NCBI RefSeq assembly: GCF_021018745.1
Contig: NZ_CP063845.1
Span: 4,857,230 to 4,921,229, forward strand
Length of the DNA stretch: 64,000 nucleotides
From: Gloeobacter morelensis MG652769
GTDB taxonomy: Bacteria; Cyanobacteriota; Cyanobacteriia; Gloeobacterales; Gloeobacteraceae
Direction of reading: 5' to 3'
Positions 19,099 to 29,813 of the stretch are shown here, piece after piece; positions within the stretch are counted from its first letter, which is position 1, and the number at the start of each line of letters is the position of its first letter. The position numbers were made by a program, and so were the translations under genes. The notes beneath the pieces were generated by a model. The model worked only from the letters and a program-made list of their open reading frames with translations. It was not told the origin of the DNA and made no database searches.

Positions 19099-21838
19099 GA
19101 TCTACGACCTGGCTCGCGACCTTGGACGGGACAATCGAGATGTGATGGCGGTTTGCCAGCGACTGGGCATTGCCCACAAAACCCACAGCAGCACGATCTC
19201 CGAGCAAGAAGCCGATTCGATCCGCGAAGCATTTCAGCGCGGACTGCCCCCTGGAGGCCGCAAAAAGGCCAAGATCCAGCAGCAGGGGGCTGCCGCCGCC
19301 AACAAGCAGCAAATCCTCGAAGTGCGTCGGCCGCCGGTGGGCTACCAGCCACCCGTGCGCACCGAGGTTTCCCAGATTCTAGTCTCCACCGTCGCCCCTG
19401 CACCCCCCACCGAAGCGCAACCCTTACCCATTGCCACCCTCCCCGAACCGCCCCTCCCCGCCCAGGTCGCCGAGCAGGCGGCCCCGCCGAGCGTCCAGGA
19501 GGCGGTCGAGCCGATCGCCGTGAGTCCAGTCACCTCGCCGTTGCCTATCGACGCGGCGGACGTTGAAGCCGACAACTACACCGCAGACGAAGACTCGATG
19601 CCAATCTCGATCGCCCAGACCGTTGTGGAGGCTCCCGCCGCCCCGACCATCGAGGCCGCCCCGCCGGAGCCGCAGCCGACACCGCTCCCCGCCCCGGTCG
19701 CCGAAGCGCCGGAACCAGTGCGTCCGCCCGCTCCCCCGGCCCCGGCCAAGCCCACCCCGGCCCCGGCGCCCCGGCCCACCGCCGAGCAACCGCCCGAGCC
19801 GCGCCGGCCCCAACCGCCCGCCCAGCCGCCGAGCCGCCCCGAAAAGCGCGGCGGACCATTAATCGCTCCCAACCGGGCAGGCGCCCAGCCCTCCCGGCCG
19901 GTGCCGGCCCAGCCCGCCTCCCAGACCCCGACCCGCTCCGGTTCCGGCATCGCCAAAAAAGGGGCGATCACCAAGGCCGGCAGTGGCAGTGGCGGCGGCC
20001 GTCCCGGCGGCCCAATGCGCCGCCGCGACGAGCGCGAGGCGGCGGTCGTCGATGAGCAACCCAAGATCCTGTTGCTCAGTGGCAACATCTCGGTGCAGGA
20101 TCTGGCCCAGCGCATGCACGTGCCTACCACCGAAATCATCAAGACGCTCTTTATGAAGAGCGTCATGGTCAACATCAACCAGACCCTCGATCAGGCCACC
20201 GCCGAACTGGTGGCCCGCGAACTGGGTTACGAAGTGCAGGCCGAGACCGCCGTCGCCCAGGCCACCAAGACCGAAATGCTCGATGTCGGCGATATCGAGA
20301 GCCTGGAGGTGCGCCCGCCGGTCGTCACGATCATGGGCCACGTCGACCACGGCAAAACATCGCTATTGGATGCCATCCGCTCGGCGCGGGTCGCCGAGGG
20401 CGAGGCGGGCGGCATCACCCAACACATCGGTGCTTATCAAATCGAGGTACCCACCGAAGCAGGCCCGCGCAAGCTGGTGTTCCTCGATACCCCCGGCCAC
20501 GAGGCGTTCACGGCGATGCGCGCCCGCGGCGCCAAAGTCACCGACATCACCGTGCTGGTGGTGGCGGCGGATGATGGCGTCAAACCCCAGACCATCGAAG
20601 CGATCTCCCACGCCAAGGCTGCCGGGGTGCCGATTTTAGTCGCCATCAACAAAGTCGACAAGCCCGACGCCAACCCCGAGCGCGTCAAGCAGGAACTCAC
20701 CGAATACGATCTGGTCCCCGAGGAGTGGGGCGGCAAGACGGTGATGGTGCCGGTGAGCGCCAAGCAAAAGCTCAACCTCGACTTGTTGCTTGAGAATCTG
20801 CTGTTGGTGGCCGACTACGAACTGGAGTTGATGGCCAACCCCAACCGCCAGGCCAAAGGCACGATCATCGAAGCGAACCTGGACAAGGCCCGCGGTCCGG
20901 TGGCGACCGCCCTGGTCCAAAACGGCACCCTGCACGTGGGCGACATCATCGTGGTGGGCTCGATCTTCGGCAAGGTGCGCGCGCTCTACGACGACCGCGG
21001 CAACCGGGTCGACGCGGCGCCCCCGTCGATGCCCGTCGAGGTATTGGGCCTGACCGATGTGCCCCAGGCGGGCGACGAGTTCGAGGTCTACAGCGACGAG
21101 CGCGAAGCCCGGCGCATTGCCGACGAGCGTACTTCCAAGGCCCGCGAAAACCGTCTGCAGCAGCAGATGGCTTCGCGCCGCGTTTCGCTCGGGGCTTTTT
21201 CGGCCCAGGCCCAAGAAGGCGAACTTAAAGAACTCGCCATTATCATCCGCGCCGATGTCCAGGGCTCGGTGGAAGCGATCAGGGCTTCACTGGAGAAGCT
21301 CCCGCAGGACAAGGTGCAACTGCGCGTCCTGCAGGCGGCGGCGGGCGAAGTTTCCGAGACCGACATCGACCTGGCTGCCGCTTCCAACGCCGTCATCCTC
21401 TCCTTCAGCACCACCCTGGCGAGCGGTGCGCGCCAGGCGGCGGAGCAGGCGGGTGTGGACGTGCGCGAGTACGACGTCATCTACAAGCTGCTCGAAGACA
21501 TCCAACTGGCGATGGAAGGTCTGCTGGACCCCGAACTGGTCGAGGAAGCCCTCGGTGGGGCCGAGGTGCGCCAGGTCTTCCCGGTGGGCAAGGGCCAGGT
21601 GGCCGGTTGCTACGTCAAGGAGGGCAAGCTGCTGCGCAACGCCCAGATGCGGGTGCGCCGCGGCAAAGAAATCGTCTTCGAAGGGCACGTCGATTCGCTC
21701 AAGCGCTTCAAAGAGGACGCCAAAGAAGTGGCCACCGGCTTCGAGTGCGGCGTCGGCTCCGACAAATTCGCCTCCTGGCAACCGGGCGATCTGATCGAGT
21801 GCTTCCGCATGGTCACCCAGAAGCGCACGCTGAACTAG
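19067..21838 (+). CDS. infB: Translation initiation factor IF-2
   Basis: A 923-residue GTPase that places initiator tRNA on the 30S subunit. The start at 19067 ([13 protein letters not shown]) is chosen because GGAGG lies 8 bases upstream; GTG at 19052 precedes that site. The N-terminus ([12 protein letters not shown]) is an IF2N domain. A long Pro/Ala/Glu-rich linker covers about residues 90-310, and a second IF2N ([17 protein letters not shown]) precedes the G domain with GHVDHGKT (about 423-430), DTPGHEAF and NKVDKP. Domains II-IV follow to the end. A terminator lies 23 bases after the stop. Confidence 0.97.
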   Translation: MTNANMQGKIRIYDLARDLGRDNRDVMAVCQRLGIAHKTHSSTISEQEADSIREAFQRGLPPGGRKKAKIQQQGAAAANKQQILEVRRPPVGYQPPVRTEVSQILVSTVAPAPPTEAQPLPIATLPEPPLPAQVAEQAAPPSVQEAVEPIAVSPVTSPLPIDAADVEADNYTADEDSMPISIAQTVVEAPAAPTIEAAPPEPQPTPLPAPVAEAPEPVRPPAPPAPAKPTPAPAPRPTAEQPPEPRRPQPPAQPPSRPEKRGGPLIAPNRAGAQPSRPVPAQPASQTPTRSGSGIAKKGAITKAGSGSGGGRPGGPMRRRDEREAAVVDEQPKILLLSGNISVQDLAQRMHVPTTEIIKTLFMKSVMVNINQTLDQATAELVARELGYEVQAETAVAQATKTEMLDVGDIESLEVRPPVVTIMGHVDHGKTSLLDAIRSARVAEGEAGGITQHIGAYQIEVPTEAGPRKLVFLDTPGHEAFTAMRARGAKVTDITVLVVAADDGVKPQTIEAISHAKAAGVPILVAINKVDKPDANPERVKQELTEYDLVPEEWGGKTVMVPVSAKQKLNLDLLLENLLLVADYELELMANPNRQAKGTIIEANLDKARGPVATALVQNGTLHVGDIIVVGSIFGKVRALYDDRGNRVDAAPPSMPVEVLGLTDVPQAGDEFEVYSDEREARRIADERTSKARENRLQQQMASRRVSLGAFSAQAQEGELKELAIIIRADVQGSVEAIRASLEKLPQDKVQLRVLQAAAGEVSETDIDLAAASNAVILSFSTTLASGARQAAEQAGVDVREYDVIYKLLEDIQLAMEGLLDPELVEEALGGAEVRQVFPVGKGQVAGCYVKEGKLLRNAQMRVRRGKEIVFEGHVDSLKRFKEDAKEVATGFECGVGSDKFASWQPGDLIECFRMVTQKRTLN

Positions 21839-21861
21839 GTTCCAGGATTTGTTTTTGTCAC

Positions 21862-21892
21862 AATGGACCGGCCTTGACCGGTCCATTTTTTT
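21862..21892 (+). terminator. Terminator of the infB operon
   Basis: AATGGACCGG (21862-21871) pairs with CCGGTCCATT (21878-21887) around a six-base loop, followed by a T run to 21892. A textbook rho-independent terminator ending the folK-to-infB transcript. Confidence 0.9.
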
Positions 21893-22108
21893 GCTTTTGC
21901 AACAGCAGCTGGATGTTCAGAATGTTTGATTTGTCACGCTTTTCATGTACAATTTGCATGGATTTAATAGCAAACATCCGCAGATGCGATCATCTTCGAC
22001 TATTGGCAGACCGCTGACGTAGACGCAAACCTTACAAGAGAAGATCTGAAAAGCCACTTTGATCTATCCAATTGGCAGGATAACGACTCCAGCCTGGTTG
22101 AGGAATCT

Positions 22109-22678
22109 ATGCTCATTGGTTTCGACGGTGCAATCTCTTATGAAGCTGTCTCTGCTCAATCGGATGCCAGTGATGTAGTACCCCAGGAACAGAGCGATTT
22201 TGTGACTTGGAATGACAACGATCAGCCGGCCTATCTTGCTTCGAGCGGCTTTGTGGGGCAGCCAGACTACTTTGGCTTCGACGGACTAGAAACCACCAGC
22301 GGCACAGACGCAGAGCTGCTAGCCCGAGATCCGGAATCTTTGAAGCAGGGTACTCCTTCTCGCAACCAACAGCGCTGTGATGAGCTGTACCAAGCACACA
22401 AAGGGCAGCCTAAGCCTGATCTAGCAGATGTGGAAGCCGACCGGCGTGTCAGCGAGATTGGCTGGACAGCCGCTGGGGGTTGGCTTGGTGGGCAACTGGG
22501 TAAAACAGTAGGGGCAGCATCCAAGTTTCCAGGTGCGGACAAGCTTGGTGAAGGTATAGGTACGGTGGGCGGTGCTGTGATCACTCAGATAGCTCTGGAA
22601 GGAAAACAAAAAGTCGATGCCTGGGAGGACGCTTGCAAAGAAACGGGCTTGCCTCCGGATAATGGGCGCGTTCCATAA
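22109..22678 (+). CDS. Hypothetical protein with C-terminal glycine zipper; possible effector
   Basis: A 189-residue frame from ATG at 22109. The N-terminal half is acidic and low in structure. The C-terminal part has a glycine-zipper-like stretch, GWTAAGGWLGGQLGKTVGA and GEGIGTVGGAVITQIA (about residues 118-165), as found in pore-forming or membrane-inserting toxins. The frame stays open upstream to 21971 with no ATG/GTG/TTG. That stretch also looks coding: DVDANLTREDLKSHFD resembles an EF-hand loop, so the true gene may start earlier and carry a frameshift. Composition is less GC-rich than neighbours. It is followed 31 bases later by a membrane protein that may be its partner. Confidence 0.5.
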   Translation: MLIGFDGAISYEAVSAQSDASDVVPQEQSDFVTWNDNDQPAYLASSGFVGQPDYFGFDGLETTSGTDAELLARDPESLKQGTPSRNQQRCDELYQAHKGQPKPDLADVEADRRVSEIGWTAAGGWLGGQLGKTVGAASKFPGADKLGEGIGTVGGAVITQIALEGKQKVDAWEDACKETGLPPDNGRVP

Positions 22679-22709
22679 AAACACCGATTGCAGAGAGACC
22701 TGGTGAGCA

Positions 22710-23564
22710 TTGAAAGACAAAGCGCGATTTGAGGTGAAGCCGAATCGAAGACGAGAAATCGCATTTTCGTTATTCGCTTCAGTGTGTGTTTTCTTGATCT
22801 GCTCACTGCTCATCGGTACGGGCAACATAGGATATGTGGCTACCGGTGTTGGAACCCTTATCTTATTCAGTATGTCCATCTCATCTGTGTTGATGAGGCT
22901 ACTTACTCCTGCACCAAGGCTATTGCTTTCGGCAAGCAAAATCGAACAGATATTCGATGATGGAGTCATCTCGGTTGGTTGGAAAAATATTCAAGAAGTT
23001 CGACATTCAAATAGTTATATTGGCCTCAAAATTTTTGAGAAAAAATTACTGGATAACGCTCGAGATATTAAAGGAAAGCAATTTAATGCTCTGAAAGCGG
23101 CCGTTCTTATAGAGTGTTTTTTTATGCCATCACACTGGTTGCAGATAGGAAAACTGCTCACGGCCAGAAACCTGGAAGAACTGATGCAATGGACTGGCAA
23201 AAATCTCAAGTCTGACCTTCTTTTCTATTGGTACGAAATTGATCGTTCCCTTGATAAATTTGCTGAACTTATCGCTTCGCGTGTTCCTAATACTGTGCCG
23301 CCGGAGTGGCGCAAAAAATCATTGAATTTCAGGTGGCTTGTTGGTTCCCTGGCTGGCGTTCTTGGCGTCAGCGTTGTTCGTATTTGGGGCATTCCGGATC
23401 TTTTCAAGGGCCTCGCAAGCCGTGAGGAATTATGGCAGGCTACAGGCGCAACATTGATGGCAATGGTAATAGGACTGAGCGTTTTCTCAGGCGTGGCTCT
23501 GGCTGTCAAGCAACCGTGGAAAGGAAAAATAACTTCGCAAGAGCATGATCGCTTGACCAAGTAA
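22710..23564 (+). CDS. Membrane protein with a PH-like core (STM3941-like)
   Basis: A 284-residue protein starting with TTG at 22710. Two membrane segments at residues about 16-62 are followed by a cytoplasmic stretch (LLLSASKIEQIFDDGVISVG, VGWKNIQEVRHSNSY) that resembles the PH-like core of STM3941-type proteins. Two more hydrophobic segments lie near the C-terminus (about 210-230 and 245-268). The region is AT-richer than surrounding core genes. In several contact-dependent systems such proteins act as immunity factors, so pairing with the upstream glycine-zipper gene is a reasonable but unproved idea. Confidence 0.55.
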   Translation: MKDKARFEVKPNRRREIAFSLFASVCVFLICSLLIGTGNIGYVATGVGTLILFSMSISSVLMRLLTPAPRLLLSASKIEQIFDDGVISVGWKNIQEVRHSNSYIGLKIFEKKLLDNARDIKGKQFNALKAAVLIECFFMPSHWLQIGKLLTARNLEELMQWTGKNLKSDLLFYWYEIDRSLDKFAELIASRVPNTVPPEWRKKSLNFRWLVGSLAGVLGVSVVRIWGIPDLFKGLASREELWQATGATLMAMVIGLSVFSGVALAVKQPWKGKITSQEHDRLTK

Positions 23565-23614
23565 TAATGCACATACGCAAAGCCTTGATGTCCGGGCATG
23601 CAAGCCGCAGCAAT

Positions 23615-26600
23615 TCAGGTCTCAACCGCTCCCAACGCCTTGAGTGTTGCCACCTGCGTCGGGGTGAGACCCGTTGCCCCGGCGATGTTCATCCCTTCGT
23701 AGAGCCGCTCCACCTGCACCGTTTTGAGGCACTCACCCGTCTCGCGGTCCCAGAGTTTGAGCATAACGTCGATGCCGGCGGTGAGCAGGGTGCGGCCGTC
23801 TGGAGAAAAAGCGACCGAGATCACCCAGCTGTTGTGCGCCTGCCAGGCACGCAGACGGCGGCCCGTGGCCACCTCCCACAGCACCACTTTCGAGTCGGTA
23901 CCGGCGGAAGCGAGCCAATGGCCGTCGGGGCTGAAGGCCACCCGCCACACCCAGCCGCGGTGGGCCTCCAGCGTGTGCAACAACTTGCCCTCGGCGCTGT
24001 CCCAGAGGCGGACGGTGCCGTCGTGGCTGCCGGAGGCCAAAATCCGGCCGTCGGGGCTGAAGGCCACCTGCCAGGCCCATTCGCGGTGGCCCGGAAAAAT
24101 TTGCAGCGTCTCGAGCGTCTCTAGATCCCAGATCTCGGCGCGGTCGTCGATCAGGCCCACCGCCAGCCGCCTGCCGTCGCAGGCGACCGCGACGCTGTCG
24201 ACCAGTTGTTCGCCGCCGCTGCGCAGCAGGCGACCGGTGGATACCTGCCAGACTTTCACGCCGCTGTCGTAACCGCAACTGACCAAAAGCGCGCCGTCGG
24301 GGCTAAAAGCCAGGCCGCGGATGGCGGCGGTATGACCTTCGAATACCGCCATCTGGCGGTGGGTGGTCACAGACCATAGACGAATCGTCCCGTCGGCGCT
24401 GGCGCTCGCCAGGTGCTCGCGGTCGGGGCTGAAGACGACGGCGCCCACCGCACCGGTGTGGCCCACCAGCCGCCACTGCCGGTCGGCGATGCGGTCCCAC
24501 AAAAGCACCAGATCATATTCGCCCCCGGCGGCTACAAACCGCCCGTCGGGGCTGAAGGTGCCCGAGGTCAACCAGTTGATCCGCCCGCAGATGGTGCGCA
24601 GCAGGCGGCCTGTAGACACTTCCCACAGGCGGAGCGCCTGATCGTCGCTGCCGCTGGCAAGCCGGGTCCCGCAGGGACTGAGGGCCAGAGCCATGACGTT
24701 GTTGTCGTGGGCGGCCATCAGCCGGGTGCAACGGCCGGTAGCCACGTCCCAGAAGCGGATGGAGCGGTCGGTGCTGCCGCTCGCCACCGTGGTGTCGTCG
24801 ATGAACAGCACACTCAACGTCGGGCCGGTGTGCCCTTCGAGAACGGCCACGCATTCGCCGCTGAGCGGATCCCAAAGCCGCACGGTGCGATCGATCCCGG
24901 CGCTTGCCACCAGGTGTCCCGAGGGACTGAAGGCCACCGATTTGACCCAGTCGGTGTGGCCGCTGAGGACTCGCAGACAGGCGCCGCCCTCGACATCCCA
25001 GACCCGCAACAGGCAGTCGGCCCCGGCGGAAACCAGCCACCGCCCGTCGGGGCTGAAGGCCAATCCGTAGACCGTTCGGGATAACCCCACCAGGACGCAA
25101 CTCTTGTCGTAGCCGTCCGCGCGGTGCCACAGGTGAATCTGGCCGTCCGCTCCACCGCTTGCCAGATACTCGCCGTCGGCGGAGATGGCAAGGGTCGGGA
25201 TCGTGCCGGTATGGACTTTGTGGGAGCGCAGGCAGCGACCGCTTTCGACGTCCCAAAATTGAATTGCCGCATCGACGCCGCGCCCGGCCGCCGAGACGAG
25301 CGTGTCGCCTTCTAGACTGAAGACCAGGCCCCAGACCGCCTCCGGTTGGGCCTCGAAGCAGGCGACCTGTCGGCCGGTGTCGGTCTGCCACAGATAAATC
25401 TTGCCGGTCGAATCGCCGCAGGCGAACAGGTGGCCGCGTGGATGAAAAGCGAGGGCCACGATCAGCGCGAAGACGCGGGCAAATACCGAACTGCTCAGAT
25501 CCGCCCCGCCAAAATCGACCCGGCACAGGCGCCTTTCCGGCAGGTACGCCTGCCAGACCGCGAGCCCGGCAAGGTCCATTCCACTGAGATCTGCGCCCAG
25601 ATAGCCCAGCAAATTGAGGGCGTTGCCGGCGGCGTAGCCGCGCCCCACCCTTGAATGGCGCAGGCCGGCAACCAGTGCTCGCAGTTGGCCTTCGGCGGCG
25701 GCGGGGGAGCCCAGCTCGGCGATGAGCGCCTCGAGCACCGGCTGGAGGATGAGTTGTTGCTGGGTGGTGCGCAGGTAATCTTTGGTCTGGGCCTGCAACA
25801 GAGCGTGGCGGTGGAGGACGGCCGGGGCCAGGGCGCCGATTTCCCGGCAGGCCGCTTCCACCAGCCGGTCCGTCAGATATTCCAGCACCACCGGCTGCAG
25901 CGCGAAGCCGCCCCCCTCCGCGCCGGGCCGCTCGGATCGCAGTTCAATCAGCGAGCGGCGCGCGAGCGATTCGAGCACGCCCAGCAACCGCTCGATGGCC
26001 CAAGGTGCCACCAGGGTCGCGCGCAGGCGGTCGATGGGCACCGGTTCGCGGTGGATGGCAAGCCAGAAAAGTAGTTGTTGCTCCATCGGCGCGGTGCGGG
26101 CAAACTGCTCGTCCAACAGCGTGCGGATGCCGCCCATCACGCTCGCCCCCTGGGCCAGAAAACCCGTCAGGCTGCCCGCGAACGTGTCGCGGACGGTGGC
26201 GGCGACAATCTTGAGCGCCAGCGGATTGCCCTGGTACAGATCCACCAGGCGGACGCACTCAGCCGGGGTGGCCTGCAGATCTTTCGCGAGCAACAGCGCC
26301 TTCGCCTCGGGGGCGGACAGCCCTTCGATGGGCAGCGAGCGCACCGGCAGGCGGCTACCTTCCTGGCGGGCCACCGCCTCGGGTTTTTCGCGGCTGGTCA
26401 GGACCAGGCAACTGTCGTGGGGCACCTCGCCGAGCCTGCGGAGCAGTTCCCCGTAATCCTCAAAGCCCGGTCTGCATAGCCCCGCACGACCGGCAACTGC
26501 CTCGCCCCCCTGCAAAATCGTCTCGCAGTTGTCGAGTACCAGCAGGCAGCGGTGGGCGCGCAAGTACCGCAGCAATAGGGAGATCTGCGCTGCTGTAGTG

Positions 26601-27202
26601 TCGGGTAGCTCCACTGCGCTGCCTCCGACCAGAGCCACCCACTCGGCCAACAGTTCGCCCATCGGCGGCGCGTTGGCGAGGCTGCGCCAGATCACCCACT
26701 CGAAATGCTCCTGTACTTGTTGTGCCAGTTTCACCGAGAGCGAAGTCTTGCCCATCCCCCCCATGCCCAGGATGGCTACCAACCGGCAGCGCTCCTCCAC
26801 CAGCCAGCTTTCGAGCGTGGCCAATTCCCGCCCGCGGCCAAAAAATACGGACACGTCGACCGCTTCGCCCCAGTCCTGGTGGGTCTGGGGACGCACCACC
26901 GCGAGCGCTTCCAGCGGTGGGCTGGTGTAATCGGCTGTGTCCAGGTGCAAACCGAAGCGCGAAAAACAGTGCTCCAGCGTGCTGCGGTCGAGCCCCTCCC
27001 GACCGGCGAGTATCCGCGCGATCGTGCGGGCAGTCAGGCCGATGCGGGCACTCAGCGCCTCCAGGGTGTAGCGCCAGCCTTCGAGTTCTTCTTGCTCCGC
27101 CGCCGCAATCGCCCGGCGCAATTTCTGCAGGCCCCACCCACTCAAGACGACGCCGCGCCGCCGCCGCCGTTTTCTAGGTAGATCCGCCTGGTGTTGGGAC
27201 AT
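23615..27202 (-). CDS. STAND NTPase with N-terminal HTH and 14 WD40 repeats
   Basis: A 1,195-residue regulator of a type expanded in cyanobacteria. Residues about 28-92 form a helix-turn-helix-like region ([20 protein letters not shown]). An NB-ARC-type NTPase follows: [16 protein letters not shown]-loop GMGGMGKTS at 146-154, [11 protein letters not shown] as Walker B. Residues about 510-570 contain a few pentapeptide-like units ([11 protein letters not shown]). The remainder is 14 WD40 repeats, countable by their W[DEQS] ends, enough for two seven-bladed propellers. Such STAND proteins act as switch-like scaffolds or sensors. Target unknown. It is divergent from psbA across 326 bases. Confidence 0.88.
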   Translation of the reverse strand: MSQHQADLPRKRRRRRGVVLSGWGLQKLRRAIAAAEQEELEGWRYTLEALSARIGLTARTIARILAGREGLDRSTLEHCFSRFGLHLDTADYTSPPLEALAVVRPQTHQDWGEAVDVSVFFGRGRELATLESWLVEERCRLVAILGMGGMGKTSLSVKLAQQVQEHFEWVIWRSLANAPPMGELLAEWVALVGGSAVELPDTTAAQISLLLRYLRAHRCLLVLDNCETILQGGEAVAGRAGLCRPGFEDYGELLRRLGEVPHDSCLVLTSREKPEAVARQEGSRLPVRSLPIEGLSAPEAKALLLAKDLQATPAECVRLVDLYQGNPLALKIVAATVRDTFAGSLTGFLAQGASVMGGIRTLLDEQFARTAPMEQQLLFWLAIHREPVPIDRLRATLVAPWAIERLLGVLESLARRSLIELRSERPGAEGGGFALQPVVLEYLTDRLVEAACREIGALAPAVLHRHALLQAQTKDYLRTTQQQLILQPVLEALIAELGSPAAAEGQLRALVAGLRHSRVGRGYAAGNALNLLGYLGADLSGMDLAGLAVWQAYLPERRLCRVDFGGADLSSSVFARVFALIVALAFHPRGHLFACGDSTGKIYLWQTDTGRQVACFEAQPEAVWGLVFSLEGDTLVSAAGRGVDAAIQFWDVESGRCLRSHKVHTGTIPTLAISADGEYLASGGADGQIHLWHRADGYDKSCVLVGLSRTVYGLAFSPDGRWLVSAGADCLLRVWDVEGGACLRVLSGHTDWVKSVAFSPSGHLVASAGIDRTVRLWDPLSGECVAVLEGHTGPTLSVLFIDDTTVASGSTDRSIRFWDVATGRCTRLMAAHDNNVMALALSPCGTRLASGSDDQALRLWEVSTGRLLRTICGRINWLTSGTFSPDGRFVAAGGEYDLVLLWDRIADRQWRLVGHTGAVGAVVFSPDREHLASASADGTIRLWSVTTHRQMAVFEGHTAAIRGLAFSPDGALLVSCGYDSGVKVWQVSTGRLLRSGGEQLVDSVAVACDGRRLAVGLIDDRAEIWDLETLETLQIFPGHREWAWQVAFSPDGRILASGSHDGTVRLWDSAEGKLLHTLEAHRGWVWRVAFSPDGHWLASAGTDSKVVLWEVATGRRLRAWQAHNSWVISVAFSPDGRTLLTAGIDVMLKLWDRETGECLKTVQVERLYEGMNIAGATGLTPTQVATLKALGAVET

Positions 27203-27528
27203 TGTCCGCGCTCACCCAATTGTGGCGAAAAACTGCGCCCATTCAACAGTAGATGCTACAAATCCGTCCGGCAACGCTGCCGCATCCGCAATCGGACATT
27301 TGGCTTATCTTTCCGCTCTATCGTTCCGGTGGCAGGTGGGAGCAGCAGGGCGGGGATCAAGCCCCCGGTGCGATGGCGATCGGAGCTTTGCCCAGGTGTA
27401 GCCGTAAGTTTCCAACTTAACGATGACAACTTGCCTGGAAGCAACCGGGGTGCTGTTACAGACTGTTAACTGTCAGGCGATCGGATACCCATCCGGTCGC
27501 AACGAAACCCTTATTTTGGAGTGCCGTT
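27203..27528. promoter_or_regulatory. Intergenic region carrying the psbA promoter
   Basis: 326 bases between two divergent genes with no frame worth calling. The psbA ribosome site is TTTTGGAGT ahead of the ATG. Part of the region close to psbA (27410-27470) is AT-richer and contains TTGCCT and CTGTTAACTG-type elements, but I cannot assign -35/-10 boxes with confidence. psbA genes are normally strongly light-regulated. Confidence 0.45.
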
Positions 27529-28617
27529 ATGACTGCAACGCTCGAGCGCCGTCAGGCGCAGGGTCTGTGGGACCGCTTCGCCGATTGGGTGACCTCCACC
27601 AACAACCGCTTCTACGTCGGTTGGTTCGGCGTGCTGATGATCCCCACCCTGCTTTCGGCCACCATTTGCTTCATCGTCGCCTTTGTCGCCGCCCCGCCGG
27701 TGGACATGGACGGCATCCGCGAACCGATTTCAGGCTCGCTGCTGTACGGCAACAACATCATCACCGGCGCGGTGATTCCTTCTTCCAACGCCATCGGTCT
27801 GCATTTTTACCCGATTTGGGAAGCGGCTTCGATGGACGAGTGGCTCTACAACGGTGGTCCTTACCAGCTGGTGGTTTTTCACTTTCTCATTGGGGTGTTT
27901 TGCTACCTGGGCCGCGAGTGGGAACTGAGCTACCGTCTGGGCCTGCGTCCTTGGATTTGCATTGCCTACAGTGCTCCTGTGGCGGCGGCGACGGCGGTAT
28001 TTCTGGTCTACCCGATTGGGCAGGGCAGCTTCAGTGACGGTATGCCGCTGGGCATTTCGGGCACGTTCAACTTCATGTTTGTATTTCAGGCGGAGCACAA
28101 CATTCTGAATCATCCGTTCCACATGCTGGGAGTGGCGGGGGTGTTCGGCGGGGCGTTGATCTCAGCGATGCACGGCAGTCTGGTCACTTCTTCGCTGGTG
28201 AGCGAGACTTCCAACGAAGAATCGCAGAACTACGGCTACAAGTTCGGCCAGGCGGAGGAGACCTACAATATCTCTGCTGCCCACGGTTACATCAGTCGGC
28301 TCGTCTTCCAGTACTTCGCGTTCTGGGGGGCGAATTCCCGCTCGCTGCACTTCATCATGGCGGCCTTCCCGGTGATCGGCATCTGGTTTACCTCGCTGGG
28401 CATCAGCGTGATGGCGTTCAACCTGAACGGCTTCAACTTCAACAGCAGCATTGTGGATTCTCAGGGTCGGGCGATTTACACGTGGGCGGACATCGTCAAC
28501 CGGGCAAATCTGGGCATGGAAGTGATGCACGAGCGCAACGCCCACAACTTTCCCTTGGATCTGGCCGGGACGGAGTCGGCTCCGGTGGCGGTCAGTACCG
28601 CTGACGTGGGCGGTTAG
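27529..28617 (+). CDS. psbA: Photosystem II D1 protein with divergent Q_B loop
   Basis: A 362-residue D1 core subunit, binding Mn4CaO5, chlorophyll and plastoquinone Q_B. Visible key residues are Glu130 (the form linked to high-light D1), Tyr161, Asp170, Glu189, His190, His198 and His215. The C-terminal ligands in [15 protein letters not shown] are all kept, shifted by two positions. The Q_B/herbicide loop is odd. Instead of FQYASFNNSRSLHF it reads [16 protein letters not shown], a two-residue insertion with Ala where Ser264 normally sits. A 16-residue tail ([16 protein letters not shown]) after the Ala would be removed by CtpA. The start at 27529 has GGAG upstream. Confidence 0.97.
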   Translation: MTATLERRQAQGLWDRFADWVTSTNNRFYVGWFGVLMIPTLLSATICFIVAFVAAPPVDMDGIREPISGSLLYGNNIITGAVIPSSNAIGLHFYPIWEAASMDEWLYNGGPYQLVVFHFLIGVFCYLGREWELSYRLGLRPWICIAYSAPVAAATAVFLVYPIGQGSFSDGMPLGISGTFNFMFVFQAEHNILNHPFHMLGVAGVFGGALISAMHGSLVTSSLVSETSNEESQNYGYKFGQAEETYNISAAHGYISRLVFQYFAFWGANSRSLHFIMAAFPVIGIWFTSLGISVMAFNLNGFNFNSSIVDSQGRAIYTWADIVNRANLGMEVMHERNAHNFPLDLAGTESAPVAVSTADVGG

Positions 28618-28977
28618 TATTGCGGCTTCGGGAGGGGGGCTCTACCGGTCTCCTTCCTTTTCGGAGCGGATCAAAGACTCCCGAGCTCCCCCCTGAGCGG
28701 ACCTTTGGGTCCTCTCATACACGAACGACGTATATCAAGTAAGCAGTCATTGTTTCCCGCGGGCGGAGTCCTTCTGCCGGCGGGTTTTTGTCTGGGCTTC
28801 GATGGGCTGTTGGGGCAGATTGGGGGCTGGGCACGCGGGCAACTTTCCTTCGGCTGCCCGCTCTAGCGGCGCATCTCGATTGAAGCAGCACAATTCGAAG
28901 AACTGGTCGTCGTCGAGCAAGAGTACAGATTTCAGGTGTAGAGAAAGTGCAATGGCCCGGGAGTCGTGGGTGTCCGC
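28618..28977. other. Intergenic region after psbA
   Basis: 360 bases between psbA and the convergent map gene. An inverted repeat (GGGGGCTC near 28636 and GAGCTCCCCC near 28684) with a long loop may form part of the psbA terminator. A second GC-rich hairpin followed by TTTTT lies at about 28757-28788 (CCCGCGGGC ... GCCGGCGGG), a better terminator candidate. I see no gene; frames on either strand lack support. Confidence 0.45.
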
Positions 28978-29751
28978 TCAGTCTAAAAGCGTGAGGATCT
29001 CGACCCCGTCCTCGGTAACGGCGACCGTATGCTCGAACTGGGCGCTTAGCGAACCGTCCTTGGTGACCGCCGTCCATTTGTCGGGCAGTACCACCGTCTC
29101 CCAACCCCCGACATTGATCATCGGCTCGATTGTAAAGACCATACCGGGCCGCAGGCGCGTCCCCTTGCCCCGTACACCGAAGTGGGGCACCCACGGTTCG
29201 GTGTGAAAAGTCCGGCCGATGCCGTGGCCGACAAAATCGCGCACGACGCTGAAACCCGCCGCTTCGGCGTGGGCCTGGATGGCCGCGCCGATGTCCCCCA
29301 CGCGGGCGTTCGGTTTGACCTCGGCGATTCCCAGCATCATGCACCCGTGGGTGGTCTCGACCAGCCGCTGCGCCTCGGCAGTGACCTGGCCTACGCAGAA
29401 GGTCTTGCTGGAGTCACCGTACCAGCCGTCCAGGATCGGGGTAACGTCGATGTTGATGATGTCGCCCTCTTTGAGCAGCTGCTTTTTGTTGGGGATGCCG
29501 TGGCAGACGACATGGTTGACACTGGTGCAGGTGTGCTTGGGATAGCCGTGGTAGCCCAGCGGAGCGCTCACTGCGCCGTGGGCCTTGGTCCAGCGGGCGC
29601 ACAGATCATCGAGTTCCTGCGTACTGACGCCGGGCTGCACGAACGGTTCGATGTACTGAAGCAACTGGGCGGCCAACCTGCCGGCGGCGCGCATTTTCTC
29701 CAACTCCTTGGCCGATTTGATCTCGACGGGCTTGGGGATCTTCAGTTCCAT
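28978..29751 (-). CDS. map: Methionine aminopeptidase
   Basis: A 257-residue type I methionine aminopeptidase that removes the initiator methionine from nascent proteins. Motifs in order: ELEKMRAAGRLAAQLL, NHVVCHGIPN, INIDVTPILDGWYGDSSKTF (metal-binding Asp pair), VGHGIGRTFHTEPWV and FTIEPMINVG (metal-binding Glu). Length is close to the ordinary ~255. The ATG at 29751 is the only start that gives the family N-terminus. It is convergent with psbA. Confidence 0.95.
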   Translation of the reverse strand: MELKIPKPVEIKSAKELEKMRAAGRLAAQLLQYIEPFVQPGVSTQELDDLCARWTKAHGAVSAPLGYHGYPKHTCTSVNHVVCHGIPNKKQLLKEGDIINIDVTPILDGWYGDSSKTFCVGQVTAEAQRLVETTHGCMMLGIAEVKPNARVGDIGAAIQAHAEAAGFSVVRDFVGHGIGRTFHTEPWVPHFGVRGKGTRLRPGMVFTIEPMINVGGWETVVLPDKWTAVTKDGSLSAQFEHTVAVTEDGVEILTLLD

Positions 29752-29813
29752 AGGCGCTTCGCAACTCCGGCAGTGAGGACAGCTAGATCAATTCTGGCAG
29801 ACGCCCGGCGCTC

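Noticed and set aside
28715..29344. 209-residue frame on the minus strand
   Set aside because: It overlaps map in another frame on the same strand and has no family resemblance.
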